Assembly (NCBI GenBank): GCA_024399955.1
Contig: JAKSNH010000002.1
Location: 203,682 to 267,681, forward strand
DNA from: Paludibacteraceae bacterium
GTDB lineage: Bacteria > Bacteroidota > Bacteroidia > Bacteroidales > Paludibacteraceae
Direction: 5' to 3'
DNA: 64,000 nt
The position numbers and the translations under genes are program-made. The notes beneath the pieces are model-generated. The model was not told the DNA's origin. It ran no database searches and was given only the letters and a program-made list of their open reading frames with translations. This document shows positions 43,727-50,845 of this stretch, piece after piece; positions within the stretch are counted from its first letter, which is position 1; each line of letters begins with the position of its first letter.

Positions 43727-43749
43727 TTCAAAAAAAAGTTGTACCTTTG
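43718..43749 (+). promoter_or_regulatory. Promoter of the DUF4143 ATPase
   Basis: TTTG 43718-43721, 20 bases, TACCTTTG 43742-43749, 25 bases before ATG 43775. Confidence 0.85.
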
Positions 43750-43774
43750 CAACCGATTTCAAAATGAAGTACCT

Positions 43775-45148
43775 ATGTATAATAGAGATTTACTATCTGA
43801 TTTACGAGATTGGAAACGGAAGACATCACGAAAACCGCTTGTTTTACGCGGCGCTCGTCAAGTTGGCAAAACCACTTTGGTGGATGAATTTAGCCACGAA
43901 TTCGATTGCTATATTAAGTTAAACTTAGAAAAAAAGTCGGATAGAGATATTTTTGAGCGAACAGACAATGTAAAGGAGATTATCCAATATCTTTACGTAC
44001 GGGAAAATATTGCACTTCATGAAACTCAATCGGTACTGTTGTTTATTGATGAAATTCAAGAATCATATTCTGCGGTATCTCTATTACGCTATTTTTACGA
44101 AGAAGCACCTGATTTGTATGTGATTGCTGCCGGATCTCGCTTGCAAAAACTCCTAAAAAATGGACAGAATGACCAACAATTATTAAAGCGCAGTTTTCCT
44201 GTGGGACGTGTTGAGTATCTTAATTTGAGACCTTTCTCTTTCCTTGAATATCTATCCGCTGCAGGTAAACAAACTTGGCGTGAACAAATAGAAAATCTCA
44301 CCGTAAGTGAGTTATTGCATACGGACTTACAGAAAGAATTTAATACGTACGCATTGATTGGGGGAATGCCTGAAGTGGTAAGTCATTACTTGGCACACCA
44401 TGACCTTGTGACATTAGCACCTATCTATAAATCGCTGATTACAGGATACATAGAGGATGCAGAAAACTACACAAAAAATGAAACTCAAACACGTGTAATT
44501 CGTCATATATTGAATACAGGTTGGCACGAAGGAGGAAATACAATAAAATTTGCTAATTTTGGTAATAGTACATACTCTTCTATGCAAATTCATGAGGCCA
44601 TGGATGTGTTGTCTAAGGCGTTTGTTATGCAATTAGTTTATCCCATTACTTCTTCTCAGTTACCTGTTATTCCTAGCCGTCGTCGGTCACCTAAACTGAT
44701 TTGGATGGATAATGGATTAGTGAATCACAAGGTTGGACTTACGCAGGAATATCTACAAAATAAGAACCTATTAGACACTTGGAGAGGGCGTGCTGCAGAA
44801 CATATCGTAGCACAAGAGTTGCAAGTTCTATTGGACAAACATATAGAAGACGAATTATGTTTCTGGGTGAGAGATAAAAAGGGGGCAAATGCAGAGATTG
44901 ACTTCATTTGGCAAAAAAACGGTCGCATTTATCCCATAGAAGTGAAAAGTGGTCATAACTCCAAATTACAATCCTTACAAGTATTTGTAGATAATACGGA
45001 TTCTCCTATAACTGCCATCCGTTTTTGGAACGAGCCATTCTCTATAAATGATTTAATAACACCCATTGGGCATAAACCATATCGTCTTGTGAATATTCCA
45101 TTCTATTCGATAGGTATGTTAGAGAAGATTATTGACAATAGTAAATAA
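43775..45148 (+). CDS. AAA_14/DUF4143 ATPase
   Basis: 457 residues from ATG 43775; earlier in-frame codons overlap the promoter. Walker A GARQVGKTT at residues 26-34, Walker B LLFIDEIQE, arginine region AAGSRLQKLL, then a DUF4143 C-terminal domain with a PD-(D/E)XK-like motif (AEIDFIWQKNGRIYPIEVKS). The family is common in Bacteroidetes, often in many copies; its function is not established, though nuclease-type or mobile-element links are suggested. It stands alone between a promoter and terminator. Confidence 0.88.
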   Translation: MYNRDLLSDLRDWKRKTSRKPLVLRGARQVGKTTLVDEFSHEFDCYIKLNLEKKSDRDIFERTDNVKEIIQYLYVRENIALHETQSVLLFIDEIQESYSAVSLLRYFYEEAPDLYVIAAGSRLQKLLKNGQNDQQLLKRSFPVGRVEYLNLRPFSFLEYLSAAGKQTWREQIENLTVSELLHTDLQKEFNTYALIGGMPEVVSHYLAHHDLVTLAPIYKSLITGYIEDAENYTKNETQTRVIRHILNTGWHEGGNTIKFANFGNSTYSSMQIHEAMDVLSKAFVMQLVYPITSSQLPVIPSRRRSPKLIWMDNGLVNHKVGLTQEYLQNKNLLDTWRGRAAEHIVAQELQVLLDKHIEDELCFWVRDKKGANAEIDFIWQKNGRIYPIEVKSGHNSKLQSLQVFVDNTDSPITAIRFWNEPFSINDLITPIGHKPYRLVNIPFYSIGMLEKIIDNSK

Positions 45149-45169
45149 AATGACCTAGAGACCCAAAAG

Positions 45170-45209
45170 AATGGTGTACCGTAATCTAACGGCGCACCAT
45201 TTTTTTTGT
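45170..45209 (+). terminator. Intrinsic terminator after the DUF4143 ATPase
   Basis: The stem AATGGTGtaCCGT / ACGGcgCACCATT is followed by eight T. Confidence 0.85.
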
Positions 45210-45213
45210 GCGT

Positions 45214-45319
45214 TTTCGTCTTTCGTCTTTCGTCTTTCGTCTCACTTTACCGCCCCTCTCAAGTAGGGTGGAAGTCATAATATTCTCATAACATTGTCAT
45301 AACATTCTCATAACATTCT
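45214..45319. repeat. Two short tandem repeat arrays
   Basis: TTTCGTC occurs four times at 45214-45241. An 11-base unit CATAACATTCT occurs four times with small changes at 45276-45319. No gene is seen in 45210-45480. Confidence 0.8.
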
Positions 45320-45383
45320 AAACCCCTAATGCTACTATGTCATACAATACTTTTGTAATAACCGATAATTCTATTTTTCACTG

Positions 45384-45415
45384 CAAAGTTACAAAAAAAA
45401 TACGATATATGCAAA
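45384..45415 (-). promoter_or_regulatory. Orphan minus-strand promoter
   Basis: Minus strand TTTG (45415-45412), 20 bases, TAACTTTG (45391-45384). No minus-strand gene lies in front of it; it faces the terminator and 3' end of the DUF4143 ATPase. Confidence 0.65.
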
Positions 45416-45505
45416 TTTTTAAAGCAAAAAAATATAAATCGTTGCTAATTTATGACAGAAGACATAACAAAAAATTACCTTAATCAAATTTTATTACACA
45501 AAATG

Positions 45506-45537
45506 TTTGGTAGATTGAATATTTTTTTGTAATTTTG
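45506..45537 (+). promoter_or_regulatory. Promoter of the candidate structured RNA
   Basis: TTTG 45506-45509, 20 bases, TAATTTTG 45530-45537. Confidence 0.8.
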
Positions 45538-45543
45538 CACCCG

Positions 45544-45822
45544 ATTTCACGCTGGTATGGGAATTATGTCTTATAATCAGGGTGGAATTGACATAATAAA
45601 TGGCGTTTATTGACGCTTGTTTTGGATTTCTGAAAATCTAGCAGTTTGACGACCACAAAACAAGAAGATATGAACGTCCTGTGGGTATGTTTATTGTACT
45701 ATCGCGTTGTGCGTTGGTATGAACATATACCAGCGTGGACGTTTTTGTTTATTTTTAGGAAGTAGGTTTTGCTAGAACCAAGAAGTTTAAGAATAAGCGT
45801 GAATAATGTTCACGCTTTTTTG
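45544..45822 (+). ncRNA. Candidate structured non-coding RNA (about 210-280 nt)
   Basis: It is bounded by a consensus promoter and an intrinsic terminator (AAGCGTGAA/TTCACGCTT then TTTTTT, 45796-45822). Between them are several strong stems: ATTATGTC/GACATAAT (45563-45570 with 45590-45597), GCGT/ACGC (45603/45613), CTTGTTTTG/CAAAACAAG (45616-45624 with 45656-45664) enclosing GATTT/AAATC, and AACGTCC/GGACGTT (45673-45679 with 45737-45743) enclosing the 9-bp stem CGTTGGTAT/ATACCAGCG. The GGACGTT arm is followed by T-rich sequence and may be an earlier end. No RNase P, tmRNA or riboswitch signature was recognised. It could be a divergent 6S-like or unknown RNA. Confidence 0.65.
45796..45822 (+). 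terminator. Intrinsic terminator of the candidate RNA
   Basis: The stem AAGCGTGAA / TTCACGCTT with loop TAATG-type is followed by TTTTTT. Confidence 0.85.
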
Positions 45823-45835
45823 TTGTTGTCTCCCG

Positions 45836-45930
45836 GAATAGCGCAGCGGTCAGGTAAATCCGGAATGTCCGATAACTACCTAGCTCAGCGGAAGCAATCT
45901 CGTCTTTCTAACTTAGCGCAGCGGTCTAAA
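45836..45930 (+). repeat. Three tRNA D-arm-like short repeats
   Basis: TAGCGCAGCGGTC, TAGCTCAGCGGA and TAGCGCAGCGGTC occur at intervals of about 40 and 35 bases. Each resembles bases 8-21 of a bacterial tRNA, but no acceptor or anticodon arm completes any of them. Confidence 0.5.
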
Positions 45931-46051
45931 ACAACTAGAATATCTATAATATAATATATAAAGGAGTAAGCCGAAAAGCCATAAGTGAGTAGGCAAAAGT
46001 TTATTTTATAGTATAATAGACAATTAAAATATAACCTATAAACATGATTTG

Positions 46052-46624
46052 ATGATGGGAATAGAGCAAGACAATGTTCAAAAAATTGTATCTAGACGCA
46101 CATTTTTCAAAAATGCAATAACTTCTTTGCTGCCTACTTTATGCGTTGCCGCTGCACCTAATTTATGTCAAATGATTAATGCTACCCCCATGGGGTGCAA
46201 TTTTGCTTGTGAAAATGCATGTTATATGTCTTGCATTGGCTCTTGTTTTGCTTCTTGTTCTGGATCATGTGATTCAAGTTGCTCTGGTTCCTCGGACAAA
46301 GTAACTAGTTGCGATTCGTGTAATCATAGTTGTAAAACAGGGTGTAAGGAAACTTGTTCATCAGCATGTGTTAATGGTTGCAAGGACACATGTAATAATC
46401 AATGTAAAGAAAGTTGTAAAGAAGGATGTAAAGGATGTACTGGCACTTGCTCAGAAGCTTGCGATAGTGGATGTAATGGTTGTACAGGAACATGTTCGGG
46501 GACATGCAATACAACTTGTTTGGGGGCATGTAATGTAAGTTGTTATTCCTCTTGTTTTGGTACATGTGCTTACACGTGTCAAGGATTATGTTTGTCAACT
46601 TGTTTTGGGATGATGTATTTTTAA
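46052..46624 (+). CDS. Cys-rich CxxxC-repeat precursor peptide 1 with Tat signal
   Basis: 190 residues from ATG 46052. The N-terminal leader has the twin-arginine motif SRRTFFK, a hydrophobic stretch (AITSLLPTLCVAAAP) and then, from about residue 48, a core with roughly 36 Cys, mostly spaced Cys-x-x-x-Cys, separated by Ser, Gly, Thr, Lys and Asn. The central part has near-duplicate units (GCKGCTGTCSEAC, GCNGCTGTCSGTC). This matches the precursor class of the CXXX-repeat radical SAM peptide systems. It is likely modified (thioether or other Cys-based crosslinks, inference) in the cytoplasm and exported by the adjacent TatA/TatC. Confidence 0.85.
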   Translation: MMGIEQDNVQKIVSRRTFFKNAITSLLPTLCVAAAPNLCQMINATPMGCNFACENACYMSCIGSCFASCSGSCDSSCSGSSDKVTSCDSCNHSCKTGCKETCSSACVNGCKDTCNNQCKESCKEGCKGCTGTCSEACDSGCNGCTGTCSGTCNTTCLGACNVSCYSSCFGTCAYTCQGLCLSTCFGMMYF

Positions 46625-46701
46625 GATTCGTTCATATTAATGGAAAATTCCGAACCGCCAACTGAAAGGGTGTAGGAACAATCATTTAATAATCAATAAT
46701 T

Positions 46702-46950
46702 ATGAAACAAAATGAAACCGAAGGACTTCAATCTCGTAGAGAGTTCTTCAAAAAAGCAGCTAAAGCAGCTTTGCCTGTCGTTGGAGCATTTGTCCTTGCG
46801 AGTATTCCATTTGAGAAAGCTCATTCGACATGCTATAGCACATGTATGGGGTATTGTGTGGGGTGTTCTGGCTCATGTAAGGATACTTGTCATGGTTCAT
46901 GTCAAGGAGGATGTTACACAACTTGCTATCATTCATCTTCGAAATATTAA
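46702..46950 (+). CDS. Cys-rich CxxxC-repeat precursor peptide 2 with Tat signal
   Basis: 82 residues. Leader with SRREFFKKAAKAA, hydrophobic ALPVVGAFVLAS and likely cleavage near KAHS. The core of about 38 residues has nine Cys, seven in CxxxC spacing (CYSTCMGYC, then CSGSCKDTCHGSCQGGC), and one CVGC. It is a short sister of the preceding peptide. A 13-bp stem-loop separates it from the maturase gene. Confidence 0.85.
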   Translation: MKQNETEGLQSRREFFKKAAKAALPVVGAFVLASIPFEKAHSTCYSTCMGYCVGCSGSCKDTCHGSCQGGCYTTCYHSSSKY

Positions 46951-46971
46951 TTGTTTGAATGATTTTTAAAA

Positions 46972-47000
46972 GGACTACTTTGTGGTTCACAAGGTAGTCC
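46972..47000 (+). promoter_or_regulatory. Stem-loop between precursor and maturase genes
   Basis: GGACTACTTTGTG / CACAAGGTAGTCC form a 13-bp stem (one wobble) with a 3-base loop. There is no T-run after it. It probably stabilises the precursor mRNA or limits read-through so that peptides are made in excess over enzymes. Confidence 0.65.
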
Positions 47001-47018
47001 TCTAAGAACTATGTGCAT

Positions 47019-48230
47019 ATGAAAGAACTAGTTGAACCTTGGAAAGAAGGTGTAGCAAAAAATATTACTTTCATTGTTACCAAAGACTGCCAACTCGCTT
47101 GTAAATATTGCTATTTGGTTGGGAAGAACGAGAAGGAGCGAATGCCTTGGACTATTGCCAAAGCGGCCATTGACTATGTGCTTGACCGAGAGAATGACCC
47201 CAACTTTTCGTATGAAAGTGTCATTTGGGACTTTATAGGTGGAGAGCCATTTCTCGAAATTGACTTGATTGACCAGATTTGTGACTATATAAAGTCCGAA
47301 TTATTTCGTCGTAATCACCACTGGTTTAATTCCTATCGTTTTTCGTTCTCTACTAATGGGATTAACTATGATAGTGAAAAAGTGCAGAGGTTTATTGAAA
47401 AGAATAAATCACATCTCAGTATCGGTATTACTATTGACGGCACACAGCGTAAGCATGACCTTAATCGCGTATATAAAGGTACAGAAAAGGGCTCGTATGA
47501 TGATGTAGTACGCAATATACCTCTTTGGCTGGAACAATTTCCCAATGAAGGGACGAAAGTAACCATTAGTAGTTCAGATATTCCTTATATTTGCGAATCT
47601 GTCTTGCACCTCTACGATTTAGGCATTCATCAAGTCAATATCAATTGTGTCTTTGAGGATGTTTGGAGAGACGGTGATGACCTACTTTTTGAGCAGCAAC
47701 TCATGGATTTGGCAGACAAGATTATTGATGATGGCAAATATGTGGATAATGCTTGCTCGTTTTTTACTGAAAGATTGGGAAAACCAATGGATTGTGAGTT
47801 ACAAAATAATAATTGGTGTGGAGCTGGTATGATGCTTTCTATAGATGCACAAGGTAATTTCTATCCCTGTACTCGTTTTGCGCAATACTCCTTGCGGGAT
47901 AAAGAGGCATGGATAATTGGTAATATTCACGATGGCATAGACAACAACAAACTGCGTCCGTTCTTGACGCTTGACCGTTGCACGCAATCTAATCCAGAGT
48001 GCACAGATTGTGAGGTGGCAGAAGGTTGCGCTTGGTGTCAAGGTGAGAACTTTGATGCAGCTAAAACGCATACTGTTTTCCAACGTGCAACTGCAATCTG
48101 CAAAATGCACAAAGCGCGTGTGCGTGCGAATAATTATTATTGGAATAAACTCTACCGCAAACTGGAATTGGAAGGCAAGCGTGAGGAGTTTGAGAAGAAT
48201 CACCCAAATGTCAAACCTGAAATTTGTTAA
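47019..48230 (+). CDS. Radical SAM/SPASM peptide maturase (CXXX-repeat type)
   Basis: 403 residues from ATG 47019. The [4Fe-4S]-SAM motif CQLACKYCY is at residues 24-32, and FIGGEPFLEID supplies the GGE-type SAM-binding segment. The C-terminal SPASM domain has many Cys (WCGAGMMLSIDAQGNFYPC, DRCTQSNPECTDCEVAEGCAWC, ICKMH) for auxiliary clusters. Enzymes of this architecture make C-S or C-C crosslinks in ribosomal peptides. The neighbouring CxxxC peptides are the obvious substrates. It has four bases to the next gene. Confidence 0.9.
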   Translation: MKELVEPWKEGVAKNITFIVTKDCQLACKYCYLVGKNEKERMPWTIAKAAIDYVLDRENDPNFSYESVIWDFIGGEPFLEIDLIDQICDYIKSELFRRNHHWFNSYRFSFSTNGINYDSEKVQRFIEKNKSHLSIGITIDGTQRKHDLNRVYKGTEKGSYDDVVRNIPLWLEQFPNEGTKVTISSSDIPYICESVLHLYDLGIHQVNINCVFEDVWRDGDDLLFEQQLMDLADKIIDDGKYVDNACSFFTERLGKPMDCELQNNNWCGAGMMLSIDAQGNFYPCTRFAQYSLRDKEAWIIGNIHDGIDNNKLRPFLTLDRCTQSNPECTDCEVAEGCAWCQGENFDAAKTHTVFQRATAICKMHKARVRANNYYWNKLYRKLELEGKREEFEKNHPNVKPEIC

Positions 48231-48233
48231 GCC

Positions 48234-49187
48234 ATGAAGCCGTATTTACAATACCTCGTCATCTTATTAGATGACACCAGCGTGGCTTACTGCCATGCCA
48301 ATAATCCTCTCACGGAACGCAACCTTATGCCGATAGATACGCTCAAAAAAGCCATTCTTTTCGGTATGAAGCAAAACCTGATGATTCAGTATGTGTACCC
48401 TGATTATGAGTTACCTACTGAATACAACGAAGTTATTGAGAGTATAGACCATGTCAAGATAGGTCGTGATGTGCAAGTGTTGAATGAAGTCCCCAAAGCT
48501 GTGACAACCGACAACCTTGTTTTGCGTTTGACCATTGCAGACTTTATTGCTCATCAATATGACATTGCTGCATTGTTGCCACAAGTAAAGCGCCTCAATA
48601 TCTGTTTGACGGATATGGAATCGTTTACAGATGCACAGCAAGAGGACTACAAGACAGCCCTTGCAACGCTCAATGCTGTATTGGTTAATCTCTACAAGTC
48701 GCAACAGCAACCGCAAGTCAATATCTTGATAGACCGTTTGACGCTAACCGAAATGCATAACTGCGGAGCAGGAATAGGCAATATCACGGTTGCTCCAAAT
48801 GGTAAGTTCTACTTGTGCCCTGCTTCCTACTATGATGAGAAAATGGGTATCTCTAATCGCATGAATCACAAAACCAAAGACGCTTCGCGCTCGGTTGGAG
48901 ATTTAGAGAGTGGTTTGGATATACCCAATAAGCAATTACTCCAATTAGACCATGCTCCTTTGTGCCGTATATGTGATGCCTACCATTGTAATCGTTGCAT
49001 TTGGTTAAATGACCGCCTCACTTGGGATGCCAATACACCTTCACACCAGCAATGCGTGATTGCTCATTTAGAGCGCAATGCCGCCCGCGATTTGCAGCAA
49101 CAATTGATAAAAGTAGGTTTGCAAGCAGGTGAAGAAATAAAAGAAATCAGTTATTTAGACCCCTTTGATGTAAAAGAAACTTGGTAA
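48234..49187 (+). CDS. CXXX-repeat peptide maturase partner with SPASM-like Cys but no radical SAM motif
   Basis: 317 residues. The N-terminal half reads like a partial TIM-barrel (LVILLDDTSVAYCHANNPL, QVNILIDRLTLTEMHNC) but has no CxxxCxxC. The C-terminal ~130 residues carry SPASM-like Cys (NCGAGIGNITVAPNGKFYLC, CRICDAYHCNRC, QQC). I recall this protein as a regular partner in CXXX-repeat systems. It may present substrate or hold auxiliary clusters for the catalytic maturase. Its catalytic activity is uncertain. Confidence 0.75.
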   Translation: MKPYLQYLVILLDDTSVAYCHANNPLTERNLMPIDTLKKAILFGMKQNLMIQYVYPDYELPTEYNEVIESIDHVKIGRDVQVLNEVPKAVTTDNLVLRLTIADFIAHQYDIAALLPQVKRLNICLTDMESFTDAQQEDYKTALATLNAVLVNLYKSQQQPQVNILIDRLTLTEMHNCGAGIGNITVAPNGKFYLCPASYYDEKMGISNRMNHKTKDASRSVGDLESGLDIPNKQLLQLDHAPLCRICDAYHCNRCIWLNDRLTWDANTPSHQQCVIAHLERNAARDLQQQLIKVGLQAGEEIKEISYLDPFDVKETW

Positions 49188-49188
49188 T

Positions 49189-49479
49189 ATGAAAAAAATT
49201 GTAGGACAGGTAACACCTAAAGAGAAAAATGAGATCCAAACGCTGTTTGAGCGTCGTAACGGACTGAATGAGTTGGCAAAAATACTGACTGCCGACAATG
49301 CCGAATTGTATGAGAAACTTGTCAAGGACATGGGCGAGACAGGCACTAAGTTCCAAAATTGGTGGGACACGATGGCTAAAAAGTACAATTGGGAAGGATG
49401 CGAAAACGGCAACTGGGAAATTAACTTTGATACATGTGAAATCTATTTGGTAGATGGAACATGCTCATGTAAAAAATAG
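49189..49479 (+). CDS. Small CXXX-system accessory protein
   Basis: 96 residues, starting two bases after the partner gene stop. A helical N-terminal part (KEKNEIQTLFERRNGLNELA) and a C-terminal part with Cys ending TCEIYLVDGTCSCKK. It matches my recollection of the 'CXXX repeat peptide modification system protein' that accompanies these maturases. It may bind the leader peptide, but it does not look like a PqqD-type recognition domain. Function unknown. Confidence 0.7.
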   Translation: MKKIVGQVTPKEKNEIQTLFERRNGLNELAKILTADNAELYEKLVKDMGETGTKFQNWWDTMAKKYNWEGCENGNWEINFDTCEIYLVDGTCSCKK

Positions 49480-49484
49480 GAACT

Positions 49485-49712
49485 ATGACATTACTTATGA
49501 TTGGCGCACCGGAAATTATCTTTATTGCAGTCATTGTACTGCTGCTTTTCGGTGGTAAGAAAATTCCTGAATTGATGAAGGGTATAGGAAAGGGTGTGCG
49601 CTCCTTCAAAGAAGGAATGAACAATGTGGAAGAAGAAATTAAAAAGCCGGTAGAAGACCCACAACCAACTTCTCAAGAACAAGCACCAACTGAAAATGAA
49701 CCAAAACAATGA
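49485..49712 (+). CDS. tatA: Sec-independent translocase protein TatA
   Basis: 75 residues. One N-terminal membrane helix (PEIIFIAVIVLLLF), the FGGKKIPEL hinge, an amphipathic helix (MKGIGKGVRSFKEGMNN) and an acidic Pro/Gln tail: the full TatA/E layout. It forms the export channel with TatC. It is five bases after the accessory gene and overlaps tatC, so it is part of the peptide operon. Confidence 0.92.
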   Translation: MTLLMIGAPEIIFIAVIVLLLFGGKKIPELMKGIGKGVRSFKEGMNNVEEEIKKPVEDPQPTSQEQAPTENEPKQ

Positions 49713-50544
49713 GGACAAAATGACCTTTTGGGAGCATGTAGATGTGTTCCGAAAAGGCTTTGTCAAATGTTTAATCGTGTGGGCAGTATGCGCTATTGGT
49801 GCATTCTGTTTTAAGGACTTTTTGTTCTCTATCCTATTTGCTCCGTCTCAATCGGATTTTATACTTTATCGTGGTATGTGCCGATTGGCGGAGTGGATAG
49901 GGATAAGTTCGTTGTGCCCGGGTGACTTTGATGTGCAGTTTATCAATATCGAACTGGCTTCGCAATTCATGATTCACCTTGAGGTGGCTCTGATTGCGGG
50001 TATCATAGTTGCTTTCCCGTACCTTATCATTCAATTGTATGGATTTGTTGCTCCTGCATTGTATGAGCAGGAAAGGAAATATTCTATTTCTCTTATATTT
50101 TGGGGAATGGTATTGTTTTTTATGGGAGTAGCACTAAATTATTTTATTATTTTCCCATTCGCTTTTCGTTTTCTGTCCACTTATCAGGTACAAGAAGCAG
50201 TCGTTAATCAAATAGCCCTGAAATCATATATTTCCACATTGTTGGTATTGTCTTTGTTATTAGGCATTCTGTTTGAGATTCCTATTGTCGCTTATTTTTT
50301 AGGCAAATTAGGCATTATTACCGCTGATCAATTACAACACTATCGCAAACATGCGTTTGTTGTCTTGTGTATTTTGGCTGCCATCATTACACCGACTGCA
50401 GACATATTCACGCTTTTGTTGGTAACAATACCTCTTTATTTGCTATTTGAAGTCAGCATTAAAGTAGTTAATTTAAGTCAGTCGCAAAATCGTTCAAGAA
50501 AAAAAGTGGTAACCTTACGCTCGATTTCCGTTACAAGAATATAA
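49696..50544 (+). CDS. tatC: Sec-independent translocase protein TatC
   Basis: 282 residues; ATG 49720 (MTFWEHVDVFRKG) is an alternative that avoids the 17-base overlap with tatA. Six membrane helices. Conserved pieces include the N-terminal HVDVFRK (variant of HLxELRxR), VAFPYLIIQLYGFVAPALYEQERK, and the helix with DQLQHYRKHAFVVL and ITPTADIFT near the end. TatC recognises the twin-arginine signal. Adjacency to Tat-signal peptides implies dedicated export. Confidence 0.92.
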   Translation: MNQNNEDKMTFWEHVDVFRKGFVKCLIVWAVCAIGAFCFKDFLFSILFAPSQSDFILYRGMCRLAEWIGISSLCPGDFDVQFINIELASQFMIHLEVALIAGIIVAFPYLIIQLYGFVAPALYEQERKYSISLIFWGMVLFFMGVALNYFIIFPFAFRFLSTYQVQEAVVNQIALKSYISTLLVLSLLLGILFEIPIVAYFLGKLGIITADQLQHYRKHAFVVLCILAAIITPTADIFTLLLVTIPLYLLFEVSIKVVNLSQSQNRSRKKVVTLRSISVTRI

Positions 50545-50845
50545 TCTTATTTTCACTTGTGTCCACTTAACTTGACGTTAAAAATTAAACATTAATAATC
50601 GTATATTTTAGTCAAACTCTATTTTGAGTTGATTATCACCATAGGAGGGCTCCTCTATGTTGAGGCTCTCAATGAGATTGCTTCTTGTAATGGGAACATC
50701 ATTAAAAACAAAGTACTTGCTTTTCTGTGATGTGCGCCAACAAGATAAACCAATTCACGAAGGCTATTGCAACTTATCAGTTGAGCAAGAATCAAACAAG
50801 GAATGAAGATATGGTGGTGCTAACAGAAGTGATAACAATTAGGAA
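50545..50845. other. Intergenic stretch with gene remnants
   Basis: On the minus strand a frame ending at 50608 (KSKYFVFNDVPITRSNLIES, then LNIEEPSYG) reads like the C-terminus of a lost protein. On the plus strand a 39-codon frame starting near 50731 (MCANKINQFTKAIATYQLSK) ends in ATGA overlapping the prsW start. Neither is a full gene and no promoter is clear. Confidence 0.4.

Noticed and set aside
43267..43740. Possible CRISPR array from the 33-bp repeats
   Set aside because: Only three units, with no spacers of constant length and no cas genes nearby.
45214..45319. Possible CRISPR or iteron array
   Set aside because: Units of 7 and 11 bases in direct contact are simple tandem repeats.
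45769..45954. 61-codon frame with AQRS repeats after the candidate RNA
   Set aside because: It starts on TTG inside the RNA, runs through the terminator, and its repeats are better explained by the tRNA-like DNA repeats.
46371..46990. Minus-strand frames in the Cys-rich peptide region
   Set aside because: They are antisense to regular TGT/TGC codons and have no start context.
49189..49479. PqqD-type leader-binding protein
   Set aside because: The sequence does not show the PqqD fold pattern; a generic accessory role is safer.
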